Source: WTGU01 sp965200925
GTDB lineage: Bacteria > Pseudomonadota > Alphaproteobacteria > UBA828
Length of the DNA: 64,000 nucleotides
Direction of reading: 5' to 3'
Assembly: GCA_965200925.1 (NCBI GenBank)
Contig: OZ241738.1
Coordinates: 3,038,001-3,102,000 of the forward strand
Of this stretch, positions 32,229 through 41,574 are shown one piece after another (the stretch's first letter is position 1; every line of letters begins with the position of its first letter). The notes under the pieces are model-generated. The model was given only the letters and a program-made list of their open reading frames with translations, was not told the origin of the DNA and searched no databases. The position numbers were made by a program, and so were the translations under genes.

Positions 32229-33433
32229 GCCGTCCGGGCCAGGCCGGCCAGGTCCGGGTCCCGCTCGAACAGGTATTCGCAGAGCGCGAGCCCGCAGGCC
32301 GGTGACGGGGCGCCCGTGGCGAGGGTCACGTCGCTCGTGACGACCTCGATCCCGCCCAACTCTTCGCGGAACGCCGTCCCGGTCGCGGCCACGTAGCCGG
32401 GCGCCGCGGAAAGCGGGCCGGAGAGCACCGCGGTCTCCGACGAGACCAGGCGCGCGAGCGGGGCGGCGGCACGCCCCAGGGCGCGGCCGGCCTCGGCCAT
32501 GGCGGCGGAAGCGGCCGGCTCCCCGCCCCGGTCTCGCCGGACGGCGTCCATCAGCGCGCGTCCCATCCCGGCCCGGGACATGCCGGCCAGCGCGTCGGCG
32601 CCGTGCAGGCGCCGCAGGACGAGGAAGCCGCTGGCGCGCCGCTCCAGCGTCGTGGCGCGGCCGTCCTCGTCCGCCGCCGCCATGGCGCCCAACACGCCGG
32701 CCTGGAAGCGGCGGCCCTTGACCGGGCGCCCGTTCACGATCAGGCCCGCGGCGAGGCCCATGCCGCTGACCAGCAGCAACACGTTGTTCCGCTCCCGCGC
32801 GGTGCCGAAACGCGCTTCCGCGAGCACCAGGGCGGAGGCCAGCCCCTCGATTCGCATCGGGATGCCGAGCAGATCGGCGAAGCGCGCGCGTACCGGGATG
32901 CCGCTCCATCCCAGGTGGTAGGAGTTTCGCAGGTTCCCCTCCCCGTCCACCCAGCCGGGAAGCATCAGGAATCCCCCGAGCAGGCGGCGGCGATCCCGGA
33001 CGTGGGCGGCGATCAGGCGCCGGCTCTCGTCGACCAGCCGGTCGATGACCGTCCCCGGATCGTCGAGGGTCTCGAGCTTCAGGTCGCTTTCCGCGATCGC
33101 CCGGTTCTTGAGGTCGGCCAGGACGACCGTCTGGAAGCTCGGGCTGATGCTGATGCCGAGCACCTGCCCGCCTCCAGGGTCGATGTCCAGGCGAAGGGGC
33201 GGGCGGCCGCGGCCGGCCCTGGCGCGGTCCCGTTCCCCCTGCACTTCCCGCGCCAGCCCCGCGGCGAGCAGGCGATGCGCGATGCGCGAGAGCGTCGGCG
33301 GGGAGAGGCCGGCCGCCTCGGCGATCGCGTTCCGCGGCAGCGGCCCGCGCAGCACCAGCTCCCGCAGCACCGCCCGCCGGTTGCGCCGCCCCGTGTCGCG
33401 GTGGGTGCGCGGACGGCCCGCCTCGTCCGCCAC
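32210..33433 (-). CDS. ROK-family transcriptional regulator
   Basis: 407 residues: N-terminal winged HTH (RRNRRAVLRELVLRGPLPRNAIAEAAGLSPPTLSRI in overlapping parts, ~15-50), then a ROK sugar-kinase-like domain with LGISISPS and GMGLAAGLIVNGRP. The Cys cluster of zinc-binding ROK proteins is not evident. It ends 3' to 3' with nrdJ. The neighbouring 2-hydroxyacid dehydrogenase gene lies just upstream on the same strand with a 4-base gap, so the two are probably co-transcribed and the dehydrogenase may be a target. Confidence 0.85.
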   Translation of the reverse strand: MADEAGRPRTHRDTGRRNRRAVLRELVLRGPLPRNAIAEAAGLSPPTLSRIAHRLLAAGLAREVQGERDRARAGRGRPPLRLDIDPGGGQVLGISISPSFQTVVLADLKNRAIAESDLKLETLDDPGTVIDRLVDESRRLIAAHVRDRRRLLGGFLMLPGWVDGEGNLRNSYHLGWSGIPVRARFADLLGIPMRIEGLASALVLAEARFGTARERNNVLLLVSGMGLAAGLIVNGRPVKGRRFQAGVLGAMAAADEDGRATTLERRASGFLVLRRLHGADALAGMSRAGMGRALMDAVRRDRGGEPAASAAMAEAGRALGRAAAPLARLVSSETAVLSGPLSAAPGYVAATGTAFREELGGIEVVTSDVTLATGAPSPACGLALCEYLFERDPDLAGLARTAHAHLE

Positions 33434-33437
33434 GGCA

Positions 33438-34361
33438 CTACCGGTCGGCCCCGTCGAGGGCGGCGCGCATCCGCTCCAGGGCCAGACGCAGGAGGCGGGC
33501 GGAGGCCTCGGCGGTCATGAAGGCGGCGTGCGGCGTGAGCGTGGCGTTCTCCAGCGCGGCCAGGGGATGGCCGGCGGCGAGCGGCTCGTCGGCGAAGACG
33601 TCGAGGCCGGCCGCACGCAGCCGGCCGCTCCGCAACGCCGCCGCCAGCGCCGCTTCGTCCACGACCGCGCCGCGGGCGGTGTTGACCAGGATCGCGCCGG
33701 GCCGCATCAGGGCGAGGCGGCGGGCGTCGATCAGGCCGGCGGTCTCGTCGTTCAAGGCGACGTGGAGCGAGACCACGTGGGCCTCGGCGAGCAGCGCATC
33801 GAGGCTGTCGGCCGGTGCGCAGGGCAGCCCGGCGGGCACGCCGCTGCGGTTCCAGGCGATCACCTTCATGCCGAGCGCGGCCGCGAGCCGCGCCGTCTCG
33901 CGCCCGACGCCGCCGGTGCCCACCACGCCCAGGGTCTTGCCTGCGAATTCGATCCCGTCCAGCGTGCGCCAGCTTCCGGCGCGCAACGCGCGGTCCATCC
34001 GCGCGACCCGGCGCCCGCAGTCGAACATGAGCGCGAGCGCGTGCTCGGCGACGGAGCGGTCGCCGTAGCCCTTGATGGTGTGCACGGCGATGCCGCGCGC
34101 GGCGGCGGCGGCCAGGTCGATATAGCTGGAGGCGCCGGTGCCCATGAAGACGATGGTCCGCAGCGCGGGGCAGGCGTCGAGGTGGGCCGCCGTCAGGCGG
34201 GTGTGGTCGTCGATCGCCCCCACGGCGGTGCCGATGCGCGCCGCCGGGTCGGCGCAGGGCGCGTCGTCCACCGTCAGCGCCAGATCCGGAACGATCTCCC
34301 GCATCCCTTCGTCGTAGAGTTCCGCCAGAAAAGAAGGACAATCGATGAAGACCGCTCGCAC
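33438..34361 (-). CDS. D-isomer-specific 2-hydroxyacid dehydrogenase
   Basis: 307 residues: NAD motif VVGTGGVGRETA (~143-154), substrate/catalytic blocks NTARGAVVDE (Arg), DVFADEPL (Glu) and LTPHAAF (His). These give the Arg-Glu-His triad of the family (phosphoglycerate, glycerate, hydroxypyruvate or lactate dehydrogenases). The exact substrate is not deducible. First gene of a likely two-gene unit with the ROK regulator. Confidence 0.9.
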   Translation of the reverse strand: MRAVFIDCPSFLAELYDEGMREIVPDLALTVDDAPCADPAARIGTAVGAIDDHTRLTAAHLDACPALRTIVFMGTGASSYIDLAAAAARGIAVHTIKGYGDRSVAEHALALMFDCGRRVARMDRALRAGSWRTLDGIEFAGKTLGVVGTGGVGRETARLAAALGMKVIAWNRSGVPAGLPCAPADSLDALLAEAHVVSLHVALNDETAGLIDARRLALMRPGAILVNTARGAVVDEAALAAALRSGRLRAAGLDVFADEPLAAGHPLAALENATLTPHAAFMTAEASARLLRLALERMRAALDGADR

Positions 34362-34425
34362 CGCCCGCCTCCCGAACGCTCGCCCGTCCCCATCCTACCA
34401 CCTTCCTTTCTCGGGGGGCGCGGAG

Positions 34426-35256
34426 TCAGGCCGTGCGCCTGGCGCTGGCGCGGCGGAGGAAGGCCGTGGCGGCGGCGATGGTCTTCTCCGGGCATTCCAC
34501 GAGGTCGGCATGGCCGATGTCCTCGTAGACGAGGGATTCGCAGCCGGGCACGTTGTCGATGACCCATTGAGCACCGGCGCCGTCGGGGCCCGTCCGCATC
34601 GGAGTCAGCATGTCGCGGGCGGCGGTGATCACCAGCGTCGGGCTCTGGATCTTCCGGCAGTCCTCGCGGAGGTCCATGGTCTCCATCGCCAGGCACGCCT
34701 GGACGACCGTCTCCACCGCGTTGAGGCCGACGATGTGGCGCACCATCTCGATCAACGCCGGCCCGTCCGGCCCGTCGAGATAGTCCGCGCCGACGGCCTG
34801 GGTGACCACGTGGTCGGCGAATTCCGGGCCGCAGCCCCAGGTCTGGGCCATGTGGCGCCAGGTGCGGAAGAGAATGCGGCGCATCCTGTCGCATTTGGCG
34901 AAGGCGCAGTCGCTGACCACGCCCAGGCAGCGCTCCGGGTACTTCGCGGCGAATTTGAGCGCGATCATGCCGCCCGCCGAAGTGCCCATGACGTGGGCGC
35001 GGTCGAGCGCCAGGGCGTCGAGCAGCGCCGCCAGATCGTCCGCCCAGAGATCCAGGTCGTAGCGCATGAGCGGGCGGTCGGACTGGCCGTAGCCGCGCTG
35101 GTCGTAGCTGATCAGCCTGAACTCCCGGGCCAGCCCCTCCCACACCATGGCGAAATTCTGGCGCCCGAAGAGCGAGCCGCCGATCAGCGCCAGCGGCTCG
35201 CCTTCGCCCATGAATTCGTAGAAAATGTCGATCCCGTTGGCGTGGATTTTCGGCAT
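34426..35256 (-). CDS. Alpha/beta hydrolase
   Basis: 276 residues, alpha/beta-hydrolase fold: oxyanion region GGSLFGRQ, YDQRGYGQSDRP, nucleophile elbow GTSAGG (~91-96), late acid in TAARDMLTP, and catalytic His in DIGHADLVECP. No signal peptide; cytosolic. Substrate unknown. Divergent from glnE. Confidence 0.87.
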   Translation of the reverse strand: MPKIHANGIDIFYEFMGEGEPLALIGGSLFGRQNFAMVWEGLAREFRLISYDQRGYGQSDRPLMRYDLDLWADDLAALLDALALDRAHVMGTSAGGMIALKFAAKYPERCLGVVSDCAFAKCDRMRRILFRTWRHMAQTWGCGPEFADHVVTQAVGADYLDGPDGPALIEMVRHIVGLNAVETVVQACLAMETMDLREDCRKIQSPTLVITAARDMLTPMRTGPDGAGAQWVIDNVPGCESLVYEDIGHADLVECPEKTIAAATAFLRRASARRTA

Positions 35257-35318
35257 GACGGCTTCTCCCCGGTTGGACGCCCGGCCCGCGGCCGGCGCCC
35301 CATGATGGAACGGCGCGG

Positions 35319-38300
35319 GTGACGAACATAGCCTCAGGCTGGGCGGGCGCCGCGCCGCCCGGCCCCGGCGACGCGGCGGCGCTGGCGGCCCACTGGGAGC
35401 AATGGCTCGAGCGCGCCCGCGAGAGCGGGGACGCCGCGCTGGCCGCCTTCGCCGAAGGCTGCCGGGCCGACCCCGTCGCCCGGGCGCTGCTGGACGCGCT
35501 CTTCGGCAACAGCCGCTATCTCGCCCGCTGCCTCGTCGCGGACCAGGCGTTCGCCCGGTTGTTGCTGGAACGCGGGCCGGATGACGCCTTCGCCGCCGCG
35601 CTGGCGACGGCGCGCGACGATGTCGATCCCGGCGGCGAATCGCGGGCGGTCGCGATGAAGCGCCTGCGAATCGCCAAGCGGCGCGCCAGCCTCGCCATCG
35701 GCATGGCCGACATCGCCGGCGCGTGGCCGCTGGAAAAGGTGACGGCGGCGCTCTCCGACTTCGCCTCCGCGGCGCTCGCCGCGTCCTCCGCCCACCTGTT
35801 GCGGAAGGCGCACGAGTCCGGCGCCCTCGCCCTGCCCTCGCCCGACGAGCCCGAGCGCCATTCCGGGCTGATCGTCCTCGGGATGGGGAAGCTCGGCGCC
35901 CGCGAGCTCAACTATTCGAGCGACGTGGACGTGATCGTCCTCTTCGACGAGGCCGCCTATCCGGACACCGGCGGCTTGCAGCAGACCTTCGCCCGGCTGG
36001 CCCGCACCCTCGTCACGATCATGGACGAGCGCACGGCCGACGGCTACGTCTTCCGCACCGACCTCCGCTTGCGCCCGGACCCGGCCTCGACGGCCGCCGC
36101 GCTCTCCGTCCGCGCCGCGGAGGTCTATTACGCCAGTGCCGGCGAGAACTGGGAGCGCGCCGCCATGATCAAGGCGCGGCCGGTGGCCGGCGACCTGGAG
36201 GCCGGGCAGCGCTTCCTCGATTCGCTGCAGCCCTTCGTCTGGCGTCGCCATCTCGATTTCGCGGCCATCCAGCACATCCGCGCGATCAAGCGGCAGATCG
36301 ACGCCCATCGCGGCGGCGGTGGGGTCGCCGTCGCCGGACACAACGTCAAGCTCGGGCGCGGCGGCATCCGCGAGATCGAGTTCCTGGCCCAGACCCAGCA
36401 GCTCGTCTGGGGCGGCCGAGACGAATCCTTACGTGTGCGCGGCACCGGGGAGGCGCTCGACCGGCTGGTGGCGGCAGGGCACATGCGCCGCCGCGCGGCG
36501 ACCGAGCTGATGGCAGCCTACGCCTTCCACCGCACGCTCGAACACCGGCTGCAAATGATCGACGACCGGCAGACCCACAGCATGCCGGAGGACGAGGAAG
36601 GCGTCGCGCACGTCGCCGCGTTCATGGGGTTCGAGTCCGCGGGCGCCTTCTCCGAGGCGTTCCTCGCCCACTTGCGGACGGTGGAGAGCCACTACGCGAC
36701 TCTGTTCGAGGACGAGCCCGCGCTGGCGGAGGCCGGGACCTTGGCCTTCACCGGCGCTGACCACGATGCAGAGACGCTGGAGACCTTGGCCGGCATGGGC
36801 TACGCGGCGCCCGAGCGCGCGTCTGCGACGATCCGGGCCTGGCACGCCGGTCGTCACCGCGCCGTGCGCAGCGACGAGGCCCGCGACCGCATGGCCGCCC
36901 TCGTGCCGACGCTGCTGGAGGCCTTCGCGGCCGCGCCCGACCCCGATTCCGCGCTCGCGCTCTTCGACGAGTTTCTGGCGCGCTTGCCCACCGGCGCGCA
37001 CCTCTTCTCGATGTTCGCGGCGCGCCCGGCGCTGTTTGATCTGGTTGCGGAAATCATGGCCTCGGCTCCGCGCCTCGCCAACCGCCTGGGCCGCCGGCCG
37101 GTGCTGCTCGACAGCGTGCTCAGCCGCGAATTCTCCGACCTCGACGTGCCGGACGCGGACGAGATGGAGCCGGCGCTCGCCCACGCTGCGCGCCGCGGCC
37201 TCGTGCGCCTGTTCTACGTCCGCGAGTTCGGCATGGCGGAAATGCAGGCGGCCCTCGCGGCGGAGGCCCGCCGGGCGCGCGACGTGCAGGATTTCCTCGA
37301 CGCCGAGCGGCGCTGGGCCAATGACAAGATCTTCCATATCGGCGTGCACATGCTGCGCGGCCTCCTCTCTCCGGTCGAGGCCGCGGGCCCGCTCTCGGAC
37401 ATCGCCGATGCTTGCCTCGCCGCCGCCCTGCCGGCGGTCGCCGACGCCTTCGCCGCCGTCCACGGCCGCGTTCCCGGCGGCGCCTTCGCCGCGGTCGCCC
37501 TGGGCCGGCTGGGCGGGCGGGAAATGACGGTGAGCGAAGCGCTCGACCTCCTGTTCGTCTACGACCACGATCCGGGCGCGGCGGCGTCGGACGGGCGGAA
37601 GCCGCTGGCCCCGCGCGACTATTACGGGCGGCTTGCGCGCCGGGTCGTCGCCGCCCTCGCCTCGCCGACGGCCGAAGGCGCGCTCTACGACGTGGAGACC
37701 AGCCCGGGTCCCGTCGTCGCCGCGCTGCCGGCGTTCGCCGACGGCGCGGACGACCTCCCGCTCCGCGCCCACCTGGCCCTGGCTTCCGCCCGCGCGGTCT
37801 GGGCGGAAGGCGACCTCGGCGCCCGCTTCGAGGCGGCGCGGCGGGCGGCGCTCGCGCATGTGCCGGCCGGCGGCGATTCGCCCGCCGCCCTCGCCGGGCT
37901 GCGCGAGGGCGCGCGGCGCGAGGGCGTCGAAGAGGATCTCTGGTCGATCGAGCACAAGCGCGGTGGCCTGATCGACGTGGAGTTCGCCGCCCGCTGCCTG
38001 CAACTGCGGCACGCGATCGAATGCGGCGAGACACTGGACGGCGGCACCGGGGCCGTCTTCGACGCCGCCGGCCGCCTGGGGCTGATCGACCCGGAGGCCG
38101 CGGGCCAACTCGCAGACGCGGCGACATTGTGGCGCAACCTGCACGGCATCCTGTGCCTCACCGTGGAGGGCGGCTTCGTCGAGGCGTCGGCGTCACCCGC
38201 GCTCCGCGCCGCCATCGGCCGGGCCTGCGGCATCGCCGATTTCGATTCGCTCAAGGAGGCGGTGCGGGAGACCGCTGCCCGCACCACGACACACTACGAC

Positions 38301-38333
38301 GCGCTGCTCGGCCCGCCGCCGCCCGGCGGTTAG
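35319..38333 (+). CDS. glnE: Glutamine synthetase adenylyltransferase/adenylyl-removing enzyme
   Basis: 1,004 residues, GTG start, length normal for GlnE. It controls glutamine synthetase by adding and removing AMP. The N-terminal nucleotidyltransferase has GMGKLGARELNYSSDVDVIVLF with an intact DxD. The C-terminal one has LGRLGGREMTVSEALDLLFVYDHD where the family has ...(A/S)SDLDL...: the first metal-binding Asp reads Ala (codons agc gaa gcg ctc gac). The rest of the protein looks intact (GRGGIREIEFLAQ, KRGGLIDVEFAARCLQL). Adenylylating activity may therefore be reduced or altered. This is read by eye and needs an alignment. Confidence 0.94.
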   Translation: MTNIASGWAGAAPPGPGDAAALAAHWEQWLERARESGDAALAAFAEGCRADPVARALLDALFGNSRYLARCLVADQAFARLLLERGPDDAFAAALATARDDVDPGGESRAVAMKRLRIAKRRASLAIGMADIAGAWPLEKVTAALSDFASAALAASSAHLLRKAHESGALALPSPDEPERHSGLIVLGMGKLGARELNYSSDVDVIVLFDEAAYPDTGGLQQTFARLARTLVTIMDERTADGYVFRTDLRLRPDPASTAAALSVRAAEVYYASAGENWERAAMIKARPVAGDLEAGQRFLDSLQPFVWRRHLDFAAIQHIRAIKRQIDAHRGGGGVAVAGHNVKLGRGGIREIEFLAQTQQLVWGGRDESLRVRGTGEALDRLVAAGHMRRRAATELMAAYAFHRTLEHRLQMIDDRQTHSMPEDEEGVAHVAAFMGFESAGAFSEAFLAHLRTVESHYATLFEDEPALAEAGTLAFTGADHDAETLETLAGMGYAAPERASATIRAWHAGRHRAVRSDEARDRMAALVPTLLEAFAAAPDPDSALALFDEFLARLPTGAHLFSMFAARPALFDLVAEIMASAPRLANRLGRRPVLLDSVLSREFSDLDVPDADEMEPALAHAARRGLVRLFYVREFGMAEMQAALAAEARRARDVQDFLDAERRWANDKIFHIGVHMLRGLLSPVEAAGPLSDIADACLAAALPAVADAFAAVHGRVPGGAFAAVALGRLGGREMTVSEALDLLFVYDHDPGAAASDGRKPLAPRDYYGRLARRVVAALASPTAEGALYDVETSPGPVVAALPAFADGADDLPLRAHLALASARAVWAEGDLGARFEAARRAALAHVPAGGDSPAALAGLREGARREGVEEDLWSIEHKRGGLIDVEFAARCLQLRHAIECGETLDGGTGAVFDAAGRLGLIDPEAAGQLADAATLWRNLHGILCLTVEGGFVEASASPALRAAIGRACGIADFDSLKEAVRETAARTTTHYDALLGPPPPGG

Positions 38334-38530
38334 TTACCTGGAACTGAAGTTCACGGCCCTCCGATCTGTGGATCGGGGAAACCGCCCGATGGCGGCGAGA
38401 ATCCAGTGATCGACTCGGGATTTCCGGGGCCGTCTCGCCGTTTCCGCACGCTCCGGCCGCCCATTGCGTCAATCCTGGACCTGCTTATCCGTGAGAGTCC
38501 GCGATGGAGGGCTGCATTTTCCCGCATGTC

Positions 38531-38656
38531 CCTGGGAGCGCCGGCGTCCCGCCGGCCTCGCGCGAAGCGCGAACGGGCCACCGTCGGCGGGTCGGGAGCC
38601 CGGGAAGGGTGCGGCACTTCGGCCCGCCATGCCGGCGGGACGCCGGCGCTCCCAGG
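38531..38656. repeat. Inverted-repeat extragenic element (26-bp perfect arms)
   Basis: Bases 38531-38556 (CCTGGGAGCGCCGGCGTCCC and on) and 38631-38656 are perfect reverse complements separated by 74 bases, with smaller palindromes inside (CGCGCGAAGCGCG). It resembles the REP/MITE-like GGGAGCGCCGGC palindromes seen in many environmental bacteria. It lies in the 358-base gap after glnE, where no gene is seen. Confidence 0.88.
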
Positions 38657-38691
38657 CGAACCACTTACGCTGCCGTGCGACTCTTCTGGTC

Positions 38692-39330
38692 CTAACGGTG
38701 TCGCACTTGTCTACTCTTTTTGAATTTTGCAATATTTGAATTATGTGTTTGGTTGATGAAGACACGAATCAAAAGCGCTTCAATATTGTGACGAAGGTCC
38801 GCACTATCGATCCTGTACAACGACATGTACGATGCCAGCTTTCGGATGACCGGTTCGGATCTCGTCATATCCGGACCGAACCGCATTCCAACCGGGATAT
38901 TCCTACCGAGAGTCTGCCAGACCTCGGCTCTGAAGCTCGTTGCTTTGCCAATATAGAGAACGTTCGCGGCTGAGTCGTAGAAAATGTATACACCCCCTGA
39001 CTTCGGCAATTCATTCCGATTTTTTGGTATAGGTTCAACTTCCTTAAGGGATTGGATTTCCTGTCCGAAGAGATTCGATATGGTAGAACTCAATACATCA
39101 TTCCGAATCTTCTGGACATCTTGCCCAAACGTCGTATTGTCAGCAGGTGGGTTTTTGAAAATCCGTGAGATGGTAGCATTCAACAAACAGTCCTGAAGCA
39201 CTCGAGTACCGGGTGAGCGGTTGCCACTAAGATAACTAGTCATGTTGGTTTGTTGTTTTTTGCACATGTGAGCAAAATCTGCTTGATTTTCAATTTGGAG
39301 GAGATCTTTCAGTTTATTCAAAAATGCCAT
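38692..39330 (-). CDS. HTH plus GIY-YIG nuclease-superfamily protein
   Basis: 212 residues. The N-terminal ~50 resemble an XRE-like helix-turn-helix (NQADFAHMCKKQQTNMTSYL). From ~110 a GIY-YIG module appears: GGVYIFYDSAANVLYIGKA, a downstream Arg in SFRAEV, and a late Glu in HNIEALLIRVF. These are the expected catalytic elements, so it may nick or cleave DNA near its binding site. Much A+T-richer than its surroundings, indicating acquisition. The operon partner, if any, is absent. Ends 12 bases before the histidine-kinase stop on the same strand. Confidence 0.72.
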   Translation of the reverse strand: MAFLNKLKDLLQIENQADFAHMCKKQQTNMTSYLSGNRSPGTRVLQDCLLNATISRIFKNPPADNTTFGQDVQKIRNDVLSSTISNLFGQEIQSLKEVEPIPKNRNELPKSGGVYIFYDSAANVLYIGKATSFRAEVWQTLGRNIPVGMRFGPDMTRSEPVIRKLASYMSLYRIDSADLRHNIEALLIRVFINQTHNSNIAKFKKSRQVRHR

Positions 39331-39342
39331 GCTACTTTCTCC

Positions 39343-41574
39343 CTATTCTTCCACCGGATCGGCATCCACCGAAACAGTATCCTCCGCAGTGTTCTCCTCG
39401 TCTTCGTCGGCGCTCGCCGGCGGTGGTGTCAGTGGCAGGATCACGATCATCTCGGTGAAGGCGCCGGGTTCGGACTCCACCCTGATTTCGCCGCCGTGCT
39501 GGCGCACGATGTCGCTCGAAAGCGCGAGGCCCAGGCCGGTGCCCTGGTCGGTCGGCTTGGTGGTGAAGAAGGGGTTGAAGATCTTGTCGACCACGTCCGG
39601 CGGGATGCCGTTGCCGTTGTCGCGGATGCGGATCTCGACGTTCTCCGCCGCCCGCTTCGTGGCCAACGTCACGGTGGGCTCGTAGCGCTCGCCTTCGCCT
39701 TCGCCGGTGGCCTCGGCGGCACGCCGCTTCTCGTCGACGGCGTAACAGGCGTTGCCGACCATGTTCAGGAAGACGCGGCCCAGGTCCTGCGCCATGACGT
39801 CGAGCTCTCCCAGCGCCGGGTCCAGGTCATGCTCGATGCGGAGCTGGAAGTCCGGGTCGTTCGCCCGGGCGCTGTGGTAGGCGAGGCGGGCGTGTTCGTC
39901 GAGCAGGGCGTTGATGTTGGTGGGCTGCCGCTCGCCCGAGCCCCGCCCCATCGCCAGCATGTGCTGGACGATCTGGTTGGCGCGCTCGCCGTGCTCGCGG
40001 ATGCGCTTGAGGTTGCCGGTGAGATCGCTTGTGATCTCGTCGATCAGCGCGCGGCGCTTCTCGTCTTCCTTTTCGTCCTTCCCGTCGCTCTCGCGGGCCG
40101 CTTGCAGCTCCTCCAGAAGCTCCTCCAGCAGCTCTTCCGAGACTTCCGAGAAGTTCTTGACGAAGTTCAGCGGGTTCCTGATCTCGTGAGCGACGCCCGC
40201 GGTCAGCTCGCCAAGGGCGGCCAGCTTCTCTCGCATGACGATCTGGTCCTGGGCGCGGTGCAGGCTGGCCAGCGCATCTTCGAGCTGCGCGTTCTTGCCC
40301 TTGAGCTCGTCGGCGAGCTTCTCCACCAAGTTCAGACGCTGGACCTCCAGGGCGTGGCGGCGGAAGACCTCGAGGGCGGCGGCCATGTCCGACACCTCGT
40401 CGCGCCCGCGGATGTCGACCTCGGCCTCCAGGTCGCCGCCGGCCATGCGCCGCATCCGCTCCGAAAGCCGCGCGAGGCGCCGCAGCAGCACGCGGCCGAT
40501 GAACAGCCAGGCGATCAGCACGGCGCCCACGACGCTGATCACGCTGAGCGCGAGCAGCAGATTGCGCCCGGTCAAGATGGCCTGGGTGGAGGCGTGAGTC
40601 GCCTCCTCGGCGTTGGCGCTGGCGGCGTCCACCAGGCCCTCGGCCTCGGCGACCAGTTCGATGGCGAGCTCGCGGTTGCGGGTGAGCAGGTCGCTCTGAC
40701 GCCGGGCGAGGGCGATCTCCTGCGCACGCAGGTCGAAGCCCAGGCTCGTGCCGAGCCCCAATTCGACGAGCCGGGCGAAGGCCGGCCCCAGCCGGTCCCG
40801 CAGGGCACCGGTCCCGACCGCCGCCAGGCTGCGTTCGATCTTGCCGACGGCGGACTCGAAACGTTCACGCGACGGCTCCAGCAGGGGCGCGTCGGAGATG
40901 TTGAAGGCGCCGGTGAGGAGTTGGATCGCGATGGTCGCGTTGGCCTGGAGCCCGGCCAGGTGGCGGTAGCGGGCGAACTCCGCCTCCGACAGGTGGCTGT
41001 CGCGGGGCGACGGCGGTGCGCCGAGCGCCCGGTAGCCCGTCATCGCGTAGAACAGCTGATCGTCGATGGCCGGGATCAGGAGGTCGTTGAAGGTTTTTTG
41101 CAAGGTCGCAATTTCCGCCAGCAATGCGTCCCCGCGCTCGCCCAGAAGGAAGCGCTTGGCCACCGAGTCTTCGATCGCCGCGAGATTGGCGGTCAAGGCG
41201 CCGCCGCGGTCGCGGATACGCGCGAACCGCTCCTCGTCGGCGTTGTGCAGGTCCGCCACCGCGGCCTCGAAGACTTGGCGGTCCTCGGCGATCTCGGTGG
41301 CGGTCTGTGCGAAATCCGCCGGTGTCGCGGCGGCCGTCAGGCGCGGGGCGGCCGCGACCAGCGTGCCGCTCAGCTGCGCCACCCCGAAGGCCGCCGCCAT
41401 CTCCGGGACGCTGCCCTCGTTCACCCGGCTCTGGAGATCGCTCACCCGGTCGAAGAAGAACCAGCCGACCAAGGTGGCGACGATGGTGAGCGCGACGGCG
41501 CCCCCCAGTCCTAGATAGAGCTGGGTAGCGATGCGGAAGCGGCTCTCGATCAGCCGTTTCGCCCAGCCGCTCAT
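39343..41574 (-). CDS. Membrane sensor histidine kinase
   Basis: 743 residues. TM1 ~18-41, a large all-helical periplasmic region (~42-335), TM2 ~339-360, HAMP (~361-412), coiled coil, HisKA with VAHEIRNPLN (His463), an unusual acidic Glu-rich insertion after the phosphoacceptor helix (~476-510), then HATPase boxes N (NMVGNACYAV), G1 (DNGNGIP), F (NPFFTT) and G2 (GTGLGL). The C-terminal tail is acidic. It overlaps the upstream binding-protein gene by four bases, suggesting that the binding protein presents ligand to this sensor. Confidence 0.9.
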   Translation of the reverse strand: MSGWAKRLIESRFRIATQLYLGLGGAVALTIVATLVGWFFFDRVSDLQSRVNEGSVPEMAAAFGVAQLSGTLVAAAPRLTAAATPADFAQTATEIAEDRQVFEAAVADLHNADEERFARIRDRGGALTANLAAIEDSVAKRFLLGERGDALLAEIATLQKTFNDLLIPAIDDQLFYAMTGYRALGAPPSPRDSHLSEAEFARYRHLAGLQANATIAIQLLTGAFNISDAPLLEPSRERFESAVGKIERSLAAVGTGALRDRLGPAFARLVELGLGTSLGFDLRAQEIALARRQSDLLTRNRELAIELVAEAEGLVDAASANAEEATHASTQAILTGRNLLLALSVISVVGAVLIAWLFIGRVLLRRLARLSERMRRMAGGDLEAEVDIRGRDEVSDMAAALEVFRRHALEVQRLNLVEKLADELKGKNAQLEDALASLHRAQDQIVMREKLAALGELTAGVAHEIRNPLNFVKNFSEVSEELLEELLEELQAARESDGKDEKEDEKRRALIDEITSDLTGNLKRIREHGERANQIVQHMLAMGRGSGERQPTNINALLDEHARLAYHSARANDPDFQLRIEHDLDPALGELDVMAQDLGRVFLNMVGNACYAVDEKRRAAEATGEGEGERYEPTVTLATKRAAENVEIRIRDNGNGIPPDVVDKIFNPFFTTKPTDQGTGLGLALSSDIVRQHGGEIRVESEPGAFTEMIVILPLTPPPASADEDEENTAEDTVSVDADPVEE

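Noticed and set aside
29802..32909. A 1,035-codon minus-strand ORF antisense to nrdJ
   Set aside because: It is the mirror of a well-conserved nrdJ reading frame in high-GC DNA, Arg/Gly/His-rich, with no domain pattern.
36429..38144. Long minus-strand ORF inside glnE
   Set aside because: Antisense shadow with no recognisable motif; GlnE is unambiguous.
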